The notes under the pieces were generated by a model. That model had not been told where the DNA came from. It made no database searches and saw only the letters and a program-made list of their open reading frames with translations. From Halomonas jincaotanensis (GTDB taxonomy: Bacteria > Pseudomonadota > Gammaproteobacteria > Pseudomonadales > Halomonadaceae): a stretch of 64,000 bases of DNA. Each line of letters opens with the position of its first letter. Position 1 is the stretch's first letter. A program made the translations under genes and the position numbers. The stretch spans positions 248,001 to 312,000 of the forward strand of contig NZ_JAHCLU010000001.1 of the NCBI RefSeq assembly GCF_018448785.1. The letters run 5' to 3'. Below are positions 46,059 through 55,904 of this stretch, piece after piece.

Positions 46059-46643
46059 TTGGATAATGCCGTTGAAAGTGAGCGAGATGTGGTCGTGTCG
46101 TTCGATGGCGAGGAGCTGATTCTCGTCGATGCAGAGGACCAAGAGCTGGGTTATTTGAACAAGGCAAAGTGCCATGACGGTGAGGGTGTCCTGCATCGGG
46201 CTTTTTCACTGTTCGTATTCAATGCGGACGGAGAGCTTCTTCTCCAGCAGCGCTCGGAGGGCAAGCGCTTGTGGCCGCTCTACTGGTCCAACAGCTGTTG
46301 CAGTCATCCTCGCCGAGGCGAGCGTATGGAAGAGGCGGCCAAGCGACGTTTACGGCAAGAAGTCGGCATCGAGGCAGTGTTCGACTACCTCTACAAGTTT
46401 CGTTATCAGGCACAGTTCGACCCGAACGGAGCCGAGCATGAAATGTGCTGGGTTTATCTGGGGAGCAGCGATGAGGTGCCGCGTCCCAATCGACAGGAAA
46501 TTGTAGCCTGGTGCTGGATAACGCCAACTCGGCTCGATGCTGAGTTGGCGAATCACCCAGAACGCTATACGCCCTGGTTAAAGATGGAGTGGAAAAGATT
46601 AAGGGGTGAGTTTGCAAACGAGCTGAAGAGTTACATTCGATAA
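46059..46643 (+). CDS. idi: Isopentenyl-diphosphate delta-isomerase, type I
   Basis: A 194-residue Nudix-like isomerase converting IPP to DMAPP. The catalytic Cys lies in YWSNSCCSHPRRGE and the catalytic Glu region in GAEHEMCWVYLG; the Nudix-like segment RRLRQEVGIEA is present. The start is a TTG preceded at good distance by GGAGGTGATC; a ten-codon frame ending at TAA 46063 overlaps it. It pairs with the prenyl synthase gene upstream. It is convergent with tupA, 119 bases apart. Confidence 0.9.
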   Translation: MDNAVESERDVVVSFDGEELILVDAEDQELGYLNKAKCHDGEGVLHRAFSLFVFNADGELLLQQRSEGKRLWPLYWSNSCCSHPRRGERMEEAAKRRLRQEVGIEAVFDYLYKFRYQAQFDPNGAEHEMCWVYLGSSDEVPRPNRQEIVAWCWITPTRLDAELANHPERYTPWLKMEWKRLRGEFANELKSYIR

Positions 46644-46762
46644 GCCCAGTGGCCACCGACGGGCTCAGGGCCGACTCTGAATTTCGCTTAGGGTAATAAG
46701 AGAAAAATGATGTCAATTAGGCATCACATCAGTGCGAGGCTTTATCAGTTCAACCACAGGGC

Positions 46763-47578
46763 TTACTTCGTGGCATTGGGAAAGAACAGCTGTTGTCCCT
46801 TGACCTCGAAGTCGGCGATGGCCTGCTGGCCATCGTGGGAAAGCAGCCACTGGTGCCACTGCTCGGCCAGGTCGTGCTTGAGGTGTGGATGGCGCTCCGC
46901 GGAGAGCAGCAGACTGCCGTACTGGTTGAACAGCGCCTCGTCGCCCTCGAACAGTAACTCGAGGGCTTGGGGGTTCTCGAAAGCGACCCAGCTGGCGCGG
47001 TCGGCCAGCACATAGGCGTCCATACCGGCGGCGGTGTTCAGCGTCGGGCCCATGCCGCTGCCGAGTTCACGATACCATCCGCCATCGGGCGCCACGCCGG
47101 CGGCTTCCCAGAGGCGCTGCTCGGCGCGGTGGGTACCGCTGTCGTCACCACGCGAGGCGAAGGGGGCCACGGCCTCGGCGATGCGGCCGAACGCGTCCGC
47201 GACCGTGTCGGCGTCACCGATATTCGCCGGGTCTTCGCCCGGGCCGATAACCACGAAATCGTTATACATGACATCGGCGCGCTCGGTGGCGTAGCCCGCG
47301 TCGACGAAGCGCTTTTCGCCTTCGGTGTCGTGGACCAGCAGGCTGTCGGCGTCGCCACGGCGAGCGATCTCGAAGGCTTGACCGGTCCCTACGGCCACGA
47401 CGCGCACCTCGATGTCGGTGGCTTCGGTGAACGGCGGCAGAATGGCGTCGAAGAGTCCCGAATTCTCGGTAGACGTGGTCGAGGCCAGAATGATGAAGCG
47501 TTCCCCCTCCTGGGCCTGCGTCGCCATGGAGAGTCCCGCCAGGCCAGCGGCCGCGAGGATCAGTCCTGTCTTGTGCAT
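46763..47578 (-). CDS. tupA: Tungstate ABC transporter substrate-binding protein TupA
   Basis: A 271-residue periplasmic binding protein with a signal peptide (KTGLILAAAGLAGLSMATQA). The oxyanion-binding signature of TupA is visible: ILASTTSTENSGLFD and FASRGDDSGTHRAEQ, with VVAVGTGQAFEIARRGDAD between. The start at ATG 47578 is set by the signal peptide; AGGAAGG lies before it. It delivers tungstate to TupBC, whose genes lie directly upstream in the same operon. A broken copy of its 5' end lies at 44053. Confidence 0.92.
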   Translation of the reverse strand: MHKTGLILAAAGLAGLSMATQAQEGERFIILASTTSTENSGLFDAILPPFTEATDIEVRVVAVGTGQAFEIARRGDADSLLVHDTEGEKRFVDAGYATERADVMYNDFVVIGPGEDPANIGDADTVADAFGRIAEAVAPFASRGDDSGTHRAEQRLWEAAGVAPDGGWYRELGSGMGPTLNTAAGMDAYVLADRASWVAFENPQALELLFEGDEALFNQYGSLLLSAERHPHLKHDLAEQWHQWLLSHDGQQAIADFEVKGQQLFFPNATK

Positions 47579-47664
47579 CTTGCCCTTCCTTCTTTCTGTC
47601 TTGCTGTATTTGTTATCTATCGTTAGCTTCGGGGGGAGTGAGCGAATCGAGCGCGCCCGCCCGA

Positions 47665-48390
47665 TCACCAGACCAGTTCGCCCCGGATGAAGGCCCGCGC
47701 CTGGGGAGTGACGGGGGCCGTGAAGAACTCAGCGGCGGAGGTGTATTCCAGCACACGCCCACCGCACAGGAACACCACGTCGTCGGCTAATCTTCGTGCC
47801 TGATACAGGTCGTGGGTGCTCATCAGGATGCGGGTGCCGCGTGCGTGGAAGTCGCGCACGGCATCCTCCACCGCCTTGATCGCCGCGGGGTCCAGCGCGG
47901 AGGTGGGTTCGTCGAGAAACAGCATTTCGGGTTCGGTCAGCCAGGCCCTGACCAGTGCCAGGCGTTGCTGCTCGCCGCCGGAGAGCACGCGGGCCGGGCG
48001 TTTTTCCAGCGCGGCCAAGCCGAAGCGCTCCAGGGCCTCGCGGGCCACTGACTTGCGGCGCGCGCGGGGGACGCCGTTCACCGCCAGGGCGTAGGTGAGG
48101 TTGGCCAAGGCCGTGCGCTTGAGCAGCACGGGACGCTGGAAGACCATCGACTGACGAGGCCGTCGACCTTCCCATCGAATCTGCCCCTGAGTGGGCGTCA
48201 GCAGGCCGTGGGCGAGGCGCATCAACAGGCTCTTGCCGGCGCCGTTGGGGCCCATCAGCAGGGTGCGACGACACCCTTCGAGACGCAGGTCGACTGGATG
48301 CAGCAGCGTCTGGCCACGGTGCACGAAGCCAACGCCCTGCAGCGACAGCGTTGGAATGGCCGTCGCGGCGAGTCGTGTCATCTCGTTCAT
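47665..48390 (-). CDS. tupC: Tungstate ABC transporter ATP-binding protein TupC
   Basis: A 241-residue ABC ATPase. Walker A is LLMGPNGAGKSLLMRLAHGL, the Q loop RQSMVFQRPVLLK, the signature RVLSGGEQQRLALVRAW and Walker B EMLFLDEPTSALDP, followed by the switch His in MSTHDLYQARR. It begins at ATG 48390, overlapping the tupB stop by ATGA; a long upstream extension of the frame is only antisense shadow. It powers import with TupB. Confidence 0.93.
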   Translation of the reverse strand: MNEMTRLAATAIPTLSLQGVGFVHRGQTLLHPVDLRLEGCRRTLLMGPNGAGKSLLMRLAHGLLTPTQGQIRWEGRRPRQSMVFQRPVLLKRTALANLTYALAVNGVPRARRKSVAREALERFGLAALEKRPARVLSGGEQQRLALVRAWLTEPEMLFLDEPTSALDPAAIKAVEDAVRDFHARGTRILMSTHDLYQARRLADDVVFLCGGRVLEYTSAAEFFTAPVTPQARAFIRGELVW

Positions 48391-49094
48391 CCCAGTCGTC
48401 CCCGTGCGCTCTCGCCGATCAGGTAGGCGGCGGCATTGACCAGCGCCACCAGCCCCAGCAGCAAGATGCCGAGCCCGAGCGCCAGCGGCAGGTCCCCCTT
48501 GCTGGTTTCCAGCACGATGGCGGTGGTCATGACCCGCGTCACGCCCTCGATGTTGCCACCCACGATCATCACCGCGCCGACCTCGGCACTGGCGCGACCG
48601 AATCCGGCCAGGATCACCGTCATCAGGCCGAAGCGCGCGTCCCACAACAGCGTGGGGATCATGCGCTGCTTGGACAGGCCCATGGAGCGCAGCTGCTCGT
48701 GGTAGTCGCCATGCAGCTCCTCGATCTGTTGGCGGGCCAGGGCGGCGATGATCGGCAGCACCAGGATCACCTGGGCGACCACCATGGCGGTGGGGGTGAA
48801 GAGCAGGCCGAGCTCGCCCAGTGGCCCGGCCCGCGAGAGCAGCAGGTAGACCGTGAGCCCCGCGACGACCGGTGGCAGGCCCATGAAGGCATTGAGGACG
48901 ACAATGAGCGAGCCGCGACCGGGGAACTTCCAGAGCGCCAGCGCTGCCCCCAGCGGCAGGCCGATCAGCGTGGCGATCAGCACCGCCGACAGCGATACCC
49001 GAAGCGACAGCGCCACGATCCCGAGCAGATCGGGGTCGAGGCCCAGGATCAGGCTGAGGGCGGTCTGGAAGGCATTGGCGTCGTCGGTCATCAA
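48387..49094 (-). CDS. tupB: Tungstate ABC transporter permease TupB
   Basis: A 235-residue inner-membrane permease with five or six helices and the ABC coupling motif EVGAVMIVGGNIEGVTRV, preceded by GRASAEVG as in molybdate/tungstate permeases. Its stop overlaps tupC. It begins the tupBCA operon, divergent from an HTH-plus-binding-domain regulator gene. Confidence 0.92.
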   Translation of the reverse strand: MMTDDANAFQTALSLILGLDPDLLGIVALSLRVSLSAVLIATLIGLPLGAALALWKFPGRGSLIVVLNAFMGLPPVVAGLTVYLLLSRAGPLGELGLLFTPTAMVVAQVILVLPIIAALARQQIEELHGDYHEQLRSMGLSKQRMIPTLLWDARFGLMTVILAGFGRASAEVGAVMIVGGNIEGVTRVMTTAIVLETSKGDLPLALGLGILLLGLVALVNAAAYLIGESARGRLG

Positions 49095-49113
49095 GGGCTC
49101 CTGAAGGTCGCTT

Positions 49114-49188
49114 GCATAATGCGCGTTTACTATCGGCTTTGCAGCAAATGCAGTGATTTATGCATCTGTATGCAGGATAATGCATTAT
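49114..49188. promoter_or_regulatory. Phased ATGCA repeats between tupB and its regulator gene
   Basis: ATGCA begins at 49148, 49160, 49170 and 49180, that is with 12, 10 and 10 base steps, close to one helical turn each. The last lies in the perfect palindrome ATAATGCATTAT (49177-49188), and a related palindrome GCATAATGC is at 49114-49122. The array fills most of the 120-base divergent region and is a strong operator candidate for the adjacent regulator. Confidence 0.7.
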
Positions 49189-49214
49189 TGCCACGATGTA
49201 TTAGGGAGCCAATA

Positions 49215-50117
49215 ATGGAAACCGAGCGACGCCACTTGCCGGATGCGTATCTGACGACCGTCGAGGTGGCCGACTATCTGCGCCTCAAGGAGCGCAAGGT
49301 CTACGACCTGGTGCGCCAGGGGGAGATTCCCTGCGTACGAATTACCGGAAAACTGCTGTTTCCCAAGCAGAGCATCGACCTGTGGCTGATGAACCATCTG
49401 GAAGGGGATCGTCGCAGCGCTCGGCCGGTGCCCACGGTGCTGGCCGGCAGCCAGGACCCGCTGCTGGAATGGGCCGTTCGCGAGAGTGGCGCCGACCTGG
49501 CGATGCTCTGCCATGGCAGTGGCGATGGCGTCCGACGTCTGATCCAGGGCGACGCCATGGTGGTCGGCCTGCACCTGGTCGACGCCGGTAGCGGCACGTA
49601 TAACGTCCCGACGGCGATCGGGCTCTCCGGGATGCGCGATCTGGTGATGATTCGCTGGGCGGTTCGCCAGCAGGGCCTGCTGCTGGCACCGGGCAACCCG
49701 CTGGGTATCGCTTGCCTGGAGGACCTGGCGCGCGAGCCGGGAAGGATTGCCCACCGACAGCCCGACGCCGGCGCCCATCGGCTGCTGGAGTGGCTGCTGG
49801 CACGGGCGGGCGTCGAGGCCGAGAGGCTGCGTTTCACCGACCATCCGTCGCTCAGCGAGGACGATCTGGCGCTGGCCATCCGCCAGGGCGAGGCGGATTC
49901 CGGGCTCGGGGTCGAGGCGGCGGCACGCCGTCAGGGGCTGGACTTCGTGCCGCTTCACGAGGAGCACTTCGACCTGGCCATGCGCCGTCGCAGCTATTTC
50001 GAGCCGCCGGTGCAGCGGCTACTCGCCTTCGCAAGCGAGTCGCGCTTTGTCGAGCGCGCCGAGGCACTCGGCGGCTACGACGTCAGCGAGCTGGGGCGGG
50101 TGATCTACAACGCCTGA
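49215..50117 (+). CDS. HTH plus periplasmic-binding-type regulator of the tup operon
   Basis: A 300-residue cytosolic regulator. Residues about 10-60 are an excisionase/MerR-like helix-turn-helix (LTTVEVADYLRLKERKVYDL). From about 75 to 295 comes a substrate-binding-like domain of the kind found in TupA/ModE-type sensors (ESGADLAMLCHGSGDGVRRL, AAIRQGEADSGLGVEAAAR). This layout is known in regulators of molybdate or tungstate uptake. It is divergent from tupBCA and sits beside a phased ATGCA array. Predicted to repress the transporter when oxyanion is bound; sign not tested. Confidence 0.86.
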   Translation: METERRHLPDAYLTTVEVADYLRLKERKVYDLVRQGEIPCVRITGKLLFPKQSIDLWLMNHLEGDRRSARPVPTVLAGSQDPLLEWAVRESGADLAMLCHGSGDGVRRLIQGDAMVVGLHLVDAGSGTYNVPTAIGLSGMRDLVMIRWAVRQQGLLLAPGNPLGIACLEDLAREPGRIAHRQPDAGAHRLLEWLLARAGVEAERLRFTDHPSLSEDDLALAIRQGEADSGLGVEAAARRQGLDFVPLHEEHFDLAMRRRSYFEPPVQRLLAFASESRFVERAEALGGYDVSELGRVIYNA

Positions 50118-50131
50118 GCAATGCTCAGGCG
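50111..50131 (+). terminator. Hairpin overlapping the regulator stop codon
   Basis: CGCCTGAGC (50111-50119) and GCTCAGGCG (50123-50131) are exact complements around the three-base loop AAT. The stem includes the TGA stop of the regulator gene. Only a short T run follows, so termination may be weak or bidirectional toward the convergent phosphodiesterase gene. Confidence 0.6.
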
Positions 50132-50167
50132 CCTTTGGGCATACAAAACCGAGGCCCGGCGGGTGGC

Positions 50168-51478
50168 TCAGTCCTTGGCGTTCACGCAGTTGTCGTAAAA
50201 GGTGACAGTGGCCGGCCAGTCGCTGAACAGGCCGATGATGCCGACATCACGGGTGAGCACGTCGAGGGTGAGCAGCTTGTCGCCGTCGTTGTCGATCACA
50301 TCATCCGTGGTGCGGTGATACCACTCGACGTCGTTGGCCAGCGGGCCGGAGCGCTCGAAGGTCCAGGCGATGAGATCGAGCCCCGCTTCCTTGGCGCGCT
50401 CCGCATAGACGGAGGGCACGATCCGGTTCTCGGTGTCACCGGCCTCGGGGTTGGCCGCCAGCAGCATCCACATTGGCGGCGCGAGGATCTGAACGCCCAT
50501 CTCGGCAAGCTCCTCCATGGTCGGCGACCAGGTGGCCGGGTCGGTGTGGTCGAAGTCGTCAAGGCTGTAGCGGTCGTCAAGATAGACGGCTTGCTCGCCG
50601 AACTCGGGCGCGTTGTCGATCCAGTAGCGCACATCGTCCAGGTTGAACGACTGGGCGTAGACGTCGCTTGCCGCAACATCGGCGGCCTTGTATTCGTCGA
50701 TCATCTTCTGGGCGTAGTCTTCCTGGCTCAGACCGTTAAAGGGCATCTCGACACTGGGCGCCTTGAGCTCGGGGGTCATCTTCACGCCCAGCGCCTTGAA
50801 CAGCTCGATGCTTTCGGCGTGGGTCATCAAGGTACCGCGAGAATTGTAGAGATCGGTTCGCCAGCCGGGCGTGCCGGCACGATATTCCTCGGTACTGTTG
50901 GCTTCAATGTTGGCCCCTTCCATCTTGCCCTGCAGCGTGCGGAATTCCGCCAAGGTGATATCGCTGGTGCAGCACTGGACGTCGAAGGCATTGCTCAGCT
51001 CGCCCGCCTCGTTGAATGCCGGTGGCACGCTGCACTTCCGTGCCAGGTCGGTGGCGACGATGTTGGTAGTGGTGTGAAGATCGCACTGGGAGTGTCGGCA
51101 TACCAGTTCCTGATCGCTGGTGAAGGTCACGTCGCACTCGAGGATGCCGGCGCCCATCTGGGCACCGGCGAGGTAGGACTCGCGGGTGTGCTCGGGAAAC
51201 TGCAGCGGAGCGCCGCGGTGGCCGATGCTGAAGTCGCTGCGCTGCCAGTCGTCGGTATTCGCTGCGCAGCGCAGCAATTCAGCCTTGAGGTCGCGCGAGC
51301 GCCGAGTCTCCTCGTCCATGTCCAGGACCAGGAAGAGGGGGCGAGGCCCGAGAGTAACGTGGCTGGCGGCGGCGATTGCGTCCTGAGTGGCGGTCTTGTC
51401 ATGACTAGCGAAAGTAGCGGGGGCGAGCAGCATCGCCGCCAACGCGCCGAGCGTTAGCATCAAGGAGGGAGTCTTCAT
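50168..51478 (-). CDS. Glycerophosphodiester phosphodiesterase family protein, exported
   Basis: A 436-residue protein with a signal peptide ([17 protein letters not shown], start ATG 51478). The GP-PDE TIM-barrel starts at about residue 85 with [20 protein letters not shown] and [20 protein letters not shown], holding the catalytic His pair and the metal Glu-Asp. The C-terminal part ends with [17 protein letters not shown] barrel strand. Compared with GlpQ it has about 80 extra N-terminal residues and several Cys (about six), suggesting disulfides in the periplasm. It should cut glycerophosphodiesters to glycerol-3-phosphate. Convergent with the tup regulator. Confidence 0.88.
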   Translation of the reverse strand: MKTPSLMLTLGALAAMLLAPATFASHDKTATQDAIAAASHVTLGPRPLFLVLDMDEETRRSRDLKAELLRCAANTDDWQRSDFSIGHRGAPLQFPEHTRESYLAGAQMGAGILECDVTFTSDQELVCRHSQCDLHTTTNIVATDLARKCSVPPAFNEAGELSNAFDVQCCTSDITLAEFRTLQGKMEGANIEANSTEEYRAGTPGWRTDLYNSRGTLMTHAESIELFKALGVKMTPELKAPSVEMPFNGLSQEDYAQKMIDEYKAADVAASDVYAQSFNLDDVRYWIDNAPEFGEQAVYLDDRYSLDDFDHTDPATWSPTMEELAEMGVQILAPPMWMLLAANPEAGDTENRIVPSVYAERAKEAGLDLIAWTFERSGPLANDVEWYHRTTDDVIDNDGDKLLTLDVLTRDVGIIGLFSDWPATVTFYDNCVNAKD

Positions 51479-51699
51479 GTAAGCCTCGCTATTTTGTCTT
51501 GCGCGGAAGGGGTGGATCAACCTGTTCAGCATGCCCGATGGAGTATGACGACACCGTGACGTCCTGGTGTCGGGCGGGGATGCTCCCACGCTCGCGGCCA
51601 GCGGCAGGTAGTTCGGCGAACAGCGTACATGGTTTGACATCGAGCCGCGGGACCTCCAAGAGGGCCCGCGGCCGAGTGGTGTTGTGCCTGTCGCAAGTC

Positions 51700-53280
51700 T
51701 CAGAAGCGTGAGGCCGGCAACCAGACGTCGGCCCTCGCCCAGGCCTGTTCGAATGCCTCGCCGGCCTCAGCTGCCTCGGTGTCTTTTCCTTGGGCGGCAA
51801 GGCTCTGTTCGAGCCCCTTGAGCGACCAACCGTTGTCGGGGTGTACTGCCAGGGCGTCGCGATAGATCGCTTCCGCCTCCTGGGCATGCCCTGCCTCCAG
51901 CAGTACCGCACCGAGCACGTGGCGGGCCGGTATCGGCCAGGGTTCTGGTTCGGAGTAACCGAGGCCGTCTTCCAGGGCTATGGCCGCCTGCAGCTGTTCG
52001 CGTGCCTCATCGAGTCGTCCCGCCTCGGCGGCGATTTCGCCGGCCAGGATACCCGCCGCGATGCCCAGCAGGTCGCGCTGGGCATGCCGGAAGAAGTGAT
52101 AGGTAGCCTCTTCCGGGGTCGCCTCCCGAGTGGCACGGATCCTCGCCAGGGTCTCCCGGGCCGCTTCGGCATCGCCGGTGCGCAACTGTGCCAGCCCCTG
52201 CGCGAAGTGCCACATGGCGGCCTGGAAGGCCGCGTCCGGCTCACCGTCCTGATTCAGCAGTTCGTCCCAGCGGCCGAAGCGGGCGAGCTGCAGGCTGTGG
52301 TGGAAGATGTCTTCCGCGCGTTCGCGACCGATGTCCCGAGCGGCCGAAAGGGCGACGCCGCTCTGCCCGTCCATCCACGCTGAATAGACCAGCATCAGGG
52401 TGTTGTGGGGCGCATAGGTGCTCACGGCCGCGTCGTGGCGGGCCGCCTGGTCCCACTGGCGCGCCTGCTGGTTCGCGCGGACGCTGTCGCCGTAGCGGCC
52501 GATGTTCATATAGATGTGCGACGGCATGTGCTGAATGTGGCTCACGCCCGGAATGGCGTCGGCCAGCCGGTCGGCGCAGGCCTCGGCGCGGGTCGGCTCA
52601 TAGGCTTCCACGGTGTGGATATAGAGGTGGCAGGCGCCACCATGGCCCAGTTCGGCGTCCAACACGGTTTCCAGTTCCTCGATCACCGTCTGGGTCTCCG
52701 GGTAGGGTTCGCCGTCTGCCTGGTAGAGATTCCAAGGGCGGTACAGCATCAGCGACTCGGCATAGAGGGTGCGTATGTCAAGGTCGTTGGGATGTGCCGC
52801 TGCGGCCTCTTCCATGGCCTCGGCGTAGCGACGGGTCGCCTGCTGCGGATCGGCGTCGTCGGAAGCCGGGTAGCGCTCGGCCATGGCCTCGATCAGCGCC
52901 TGCTCCCAGGGCGTGGCGTCATCGACCCGCTCGAGGGCTCGCTGGGCAGCGGCGTTGGCCTCCTGCGGATCGCCGACGCCGCCAGGGTTGTTTTGATAGG
53001 GTCCCAGTGCCCAGGCTTCCCCCCAGGCACAGAGGGCGCAGTGCGGATCATATCGCTGTGCGGTCTGGAAGGAGCGGATTGCTTCCGGTCGAGCGAAACC
53101 ATAGGCGAGTCGTAGCCCTTGGTTGAAGTAGGCCTGGGCCTGGTCCGAGTCCGTGGTAATGGTACGGCCATAATCCCCCAGGTTGTCGAAGCGCGGTATA
53201 TCGGTGCTGTGGGCGGGGGTGGTCCATGCCAGGCTGGCCACGGCCAGGACGGATGCGGGTGTGCTCATGATGGCTTTCAT
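51700..53280 (-). CDS. Exported TPR-repeat protein
   Basis: A 526-residue protein beginning at ATG 53280 behind GGAGGTCATC, with a signal peptide ([20 protein letters not shown]). Helical repeats run through the chain: [40 protein letters not shown] and [20 protein letters not shown]. The central block [20 protein letters not shown] and [20 protein letters not shown] marks a widespread family of uncharacterised TPR proteins. The His-rich core and Cys pair (CALCAW) are of interest for metal or haem binding, but no haem motif with His follows. Function unknown; probably periplasmic. Confidence 0.8.
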   Translation of the reverse strand: MKAIMSTPASVLAVASLAWTTPAHSTDIPRFDNLGDYGRTITTDSDQAQAYFNQGLRLAYGFARPEAIRSFQTAQRYDPHCALCAWGEAWALGPYQNNPGGVGDPQEANAAAQRALERVDDATPWEQALIEAMAERYPASDDADPQQATRRYAEAMEEAAAAHPNDLDIRTLYAESLMLYRPWNLYQADGEPYPETQTVIEELETVLDAELGHGGACHLYIHTVEAYEPTRAEACADRLADAIPGVSHIQHMPSHIYMNIGRYGDSVRANQQARQWDQAARHDAAVSTYAPHNTLMLVYSAWMDGQSGVALSAARDIGRERAEDIFHHSLQLARFGRWDELLNQDGEPDAAFQAAMWHFAQGLAQLRTGDAEAARETLARIRATREATPEEATYHFFRHAQRDLLGIAAGILAGEIAAEAGRLDEAREQLQAAIALEDGLGYSEPEPWPIPARHVLGAVLLEAGHAQEAEAIYRDALAVHPDNGWSLKGLEQSLAAQGKDTEAAEAGEAFEQAWARADVWLPASRF

Positions 53281-53413
53281 GATGACCTCCCATCGGTAGT
53301 GGGTTTCCAGAATGAGGGCAGACGCTTGTCGTCTGCCAGCTTCTTGGTGTCCACAATCCCCCTGGCTGGCTGCTCTTGCCAGAGCTAGATTGGTCAGAAA
53401 CGGTCCATTCCGG

Positions 53414-54484
53414 TCATGAGGCGCCGTGTTGGTGCTTGCGTTCTGTCTCCAGCAATTGCCGTTTGCGCTCGAGGCCCCAGCGATACCCGCCGAGACTTCC
53501 GTCACTTCGCAGCACGCGATGGCAGGGAATCAGCACACCGATACGATTCCTGCCGCAGGCGGAGGCGACGGCACGGATGGCGCTGGGCATGCCGAGCCGT
53601 TCGGCGAGTTGTCGGTAGCTGAGTACCTCGCCTTCGCGAATGCTGAGCAGGCATTGCCATACCTGCATTTGAAAGACGGTGCCGCGCATCTCCAGCGGCA
53701 GATCGGGCCGTGGCCCGCCCGCACCGAGATGCTGCTCGAGCGCCTGTATCCAGGCGTCCAGTTCGGGCGCGTGCTGCGCGCTCGAGGAGACCAGCTCGGC
53801 CCTAGGGAATTCATCGCGAAGCGCGCCGAGTAGGGCGTATTCGTGGTCGCCGAACTGCACGCAGCACACGCCCTTGTCGGTGGCCGCCATCATCAGCGGC
53901 CCCAGCGCACTCTGCCGGCAGGCGTAAGCGATGGTCTCGCCGGCCCCACCGGCCCGATACGTGCCTGGCGTCATGCCGAGGCTGCGTGTCGTCTCGCCGT
54001 AGACCCGGCTGGTGGAGCCGAACCCGGCGGCGAAGATCGCCTCGGTCACGGTGTCGGCATCTTTCAGTTGCTGCTTGTAGCGTCGCATGCGTACCGCATT
54101 CCGGTAGGTCTTCGGCGATATGCCGAACGCCTGCGTGAAGCCGCGTTGCAGGGTGCGGGTCGACAGGCCCGACACCGCGGACAGCTCGGCGAGGGTGAGC
54201 GGTGCGTCGGCATGAGCGTCGATGTGACGCGCTACGTCGACCAGGCGGGTATCCAGCGCGACCGTCTCGGTGGGTCGGCAACGCTTGCAGGGCCGATAGC
54301 CTGCCGCCATGGCGGCGTCGATGCCAAGAAAGAAGCGCAGGTTCTCGGGTCTGGCGTGGCGACTCGCACACGAGGGCCGGCAGAACACGCCCGTGGTGAG
54401 CACCGCATAGACGAACACGCCATCCAGGGAGGGGTCCCGGGCGCTGATCGCGGCGCGCATTTGGGCTTCGGAGGGCAGGCTCAT
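53414..54484 (-). CDS. ada: Ada: methylation-responsive activator and DNA alkyltransferase
   Basis: A 356-residue bifunctional protein. The N-terminal zinc domain has Cys35, Cys39, Cys66 and Cys69 (FCRPSCASR, PCKRCRP); Cys35 is the likely acceptor for methyl phosphotriesters. An AraC-type HTH follows (LTLAELSAVSGLSTRTLQRG). The C-terminal O6-alkylguanine transferase has Cys321 in VLIPCHRVLRSDG. It is the last gene of a five-gene minus-strand run, 22 bases after the monooxygenase gene. Confidence 0.95.
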   Translation of the reverse strand: MSLPSEAQMRAAISARDPSLDGVFVYAVLTTGVFCRPSCASRHARPENLRFFLGIDAAMAAGYRPCKRCRPTETVALDTRLVDVARHIDAHADAPLTLAELSAVSGLSTRTLQRGFTQAFGISPKTYRNAVRMRRYKQQLKDADTVTEAIFAAGFGSTSRVYGETTRSLGMTPGTYRAGGAGETIAYACRQSALGPLMMAATDKGVCCVQFGDHEYALLGALRDEFPRAELVSSSAQHAPELDAWIQALEQHLGAGGPRPDLPLEMRGTVFQMQVWQCLLSIREGEVLSYRQLAERLGMPSAIRAVASACGRNRIGVLIPCHRVLRSDGSLGGYRWGLERKRQLLETERKHQHGAS

Positions 54485-54506
54485 GGGGTGGTCCTCGCAG
54501 TCTTGT

Positions 54507-55904
54507 CTAATCGCCTTCAGTCAATACTACCCGCGGGTGGGCGTCCATCCGATTCCTGCGCGGTAATCCGCATTGGGCGAGGCGATTTCCTCCCTTGCCG
54601 CCCTCTGAAGAATCGCTGGGATAGCCAGCGAGATAGCCGAGGAGATGATCGCTGAGCTCGCGGGCGTCGTCATCAACGCCGTGAATGAAGCTCGACTTGC
54701 GACGGCGCATGAACGGCAGGCCCAGCGCATAGAGCCCCGGTGCCTCGACCACGCCGCCGTGGTGTTTCAGCCGTCCCTTGCGGTCGAGTACCGGCACGTG
54801 CAGCCAGCGGTAATCCGGGCGAAAGCCGGTGGCCCAGAGCACTGTGCGTATCTCGCCGCGGTTAAGATCGAGGCTCAGGCGCGGCGAGGCAGGCAGCCGG
54901 GTCGTCGGGAAGCGCTCGGGCGGCGCCAGGTCGTTGTCCATGCCGCGATGCCTTGCCCAGATGTCGAAGGTCTCGAGCAGCCGCCCCAGCTTGAGATCCG
55001 CCGCCGCGCAATGGGCCGCCAGCGAACCCGAGAACTGCAGCGTGTGGTCGCGCAGGCCGACCAGCCGTCCGACCCGTTGCACCCCCCGCGTCTCGAGGGT
55101 GTTCAGGTCCAGGGTCGCCGGCGTCTCGCTGCCCATCAGCTGCGGCGAGGGCAGGCGTCGTGCGCGCTCGATGTCGTCGATCTCATCGAAGCGTTGATCG
55201 AGCAGGCCGCTCGCCTCCATCCACCACTGGATGTCCCGACCGCGATAGCGCCGCGGCATCCGCACGTGCTCGCCCACCGCCAGCGTCACCGGCCGTCCGC
55301 TGCGCTGGATCTCGTCGGCCAGCTGCACGCCGGTGGCCGAGGCCCCGACCACCAGCACGCCGCCATTGGCCAGTTGGCAGGGGTGGCGATAGTCGCGTGT
55401 CGTGAGGCTGTGGAGGGACGCCGGCAGCGAGCTTGCCAGCGCAGGCACGACCGGCAGGTTGCAGGCGCCGCTGGCGATCACCACCGCACGACACTGCCAG
55501 TCGCCGGCGTCGGTGACCACGCGGTAGCCGCCGGGTGCCGGGCGCACCGACATCACTCGGGTGGCGGTGTGAATCGGTGCCGAGAGCTTCCGCGCATAGC
55601 CGTGAAGAAAGTCCACGACCTCCGGCATGGTCATGAAACCATCGGGGTCGGGTCCGGCATAGCGAAACCCGGGAAGCCGGCATTGCCAGTTGGGTGTCAG
55701 CAGGCGCAGCGAGTCCCAGCGCTCGTGGCGCCAGGCATTGGCTACCTCGCCGCGCTCAAGTACGACATGGTCGATGCCGCGCCTGTCGAGTTGATGACTC
55801 ATGGCGAGCCCGGCCTGTCCCGCGCCGATCACCACTACCGTTGTCACGCGGTAGGGCAGGACGCGGGACGGGCTGAACCGCCGACGAGGAAGATCGCCGT
55901 TCAT
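54507..55904 (-). CDS. Flavin-containing monooxygenase-like oxidoreductase (CzcO type)
   Basis: A 465-residue protein with an FAD-binding Rossmann motif VVVIGAGQAGLAMSHQLDRR near residue 22, an NADPH-type motif GGVLVVGASATGVQLADEIQ near 180 and the class B monooxygenase end signature VLWATGFRPDYRWLH. PNWQCRLPGF is typical of CzcO-like members. It probably oxidises a small substrate with NADPH and O2; the substrate is unknown. It overlaps the OsmC gene by ATGA, so it is translationally coupled and co-expressed with it. Confidence 0.88.
   Translation of the reverse strand: MNGDLPRRRFSPSRVLPYRVTTVVVIGAGQAGLAMSHQLDRRGIDHVVLERGEVANAWRHERWDSLRLLTPNWQCRLPGFRYAGPDPDGFMTMPEVVDFLHGYARKLSAPIHTATRVMSVRPAPGGYRVVTDAGDWQCRAVVIASGACNLPVVPALASSLPASLHSLTTRDYRHPCQLANGGVLVVGASATGVQLADEIQRSGRPVTLAVGEHVRMPRRYRGRDIQWWMEASGLLDQRFDEIDDIERARRLPSPQLMGSETPATLDLNTLETRGVQRVGRLVGLRDHTLQFSGSLAAHCAAADLKLGRLLETFDIWARHRGMDNDLAPPERFPTTRLPASPRLSLDLNRGEIRTVLWATGFRPDYRWLHVPVLDRKGRLKHHGGVVEAPGLYALGLPFMRRRKSSFIHGVDDDARELSDHLLGYLAGYPSDSSEGGKGGNRLAQCGLPRRNRMDAHPRVVLTEGD

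Noticed and set aside
48391..49194. Upstream extension of the tupC frame
   Set aside because: It is an out-of-frame reading of tupB; tupC starts at ATG 48390 with an ATGA overlap.
48351..49214. Upstream extension of the tup regulator frame
   Set aside because: It overlaps tupB antisense and lacks homology; the HTH domain begins right after ATG 49215.
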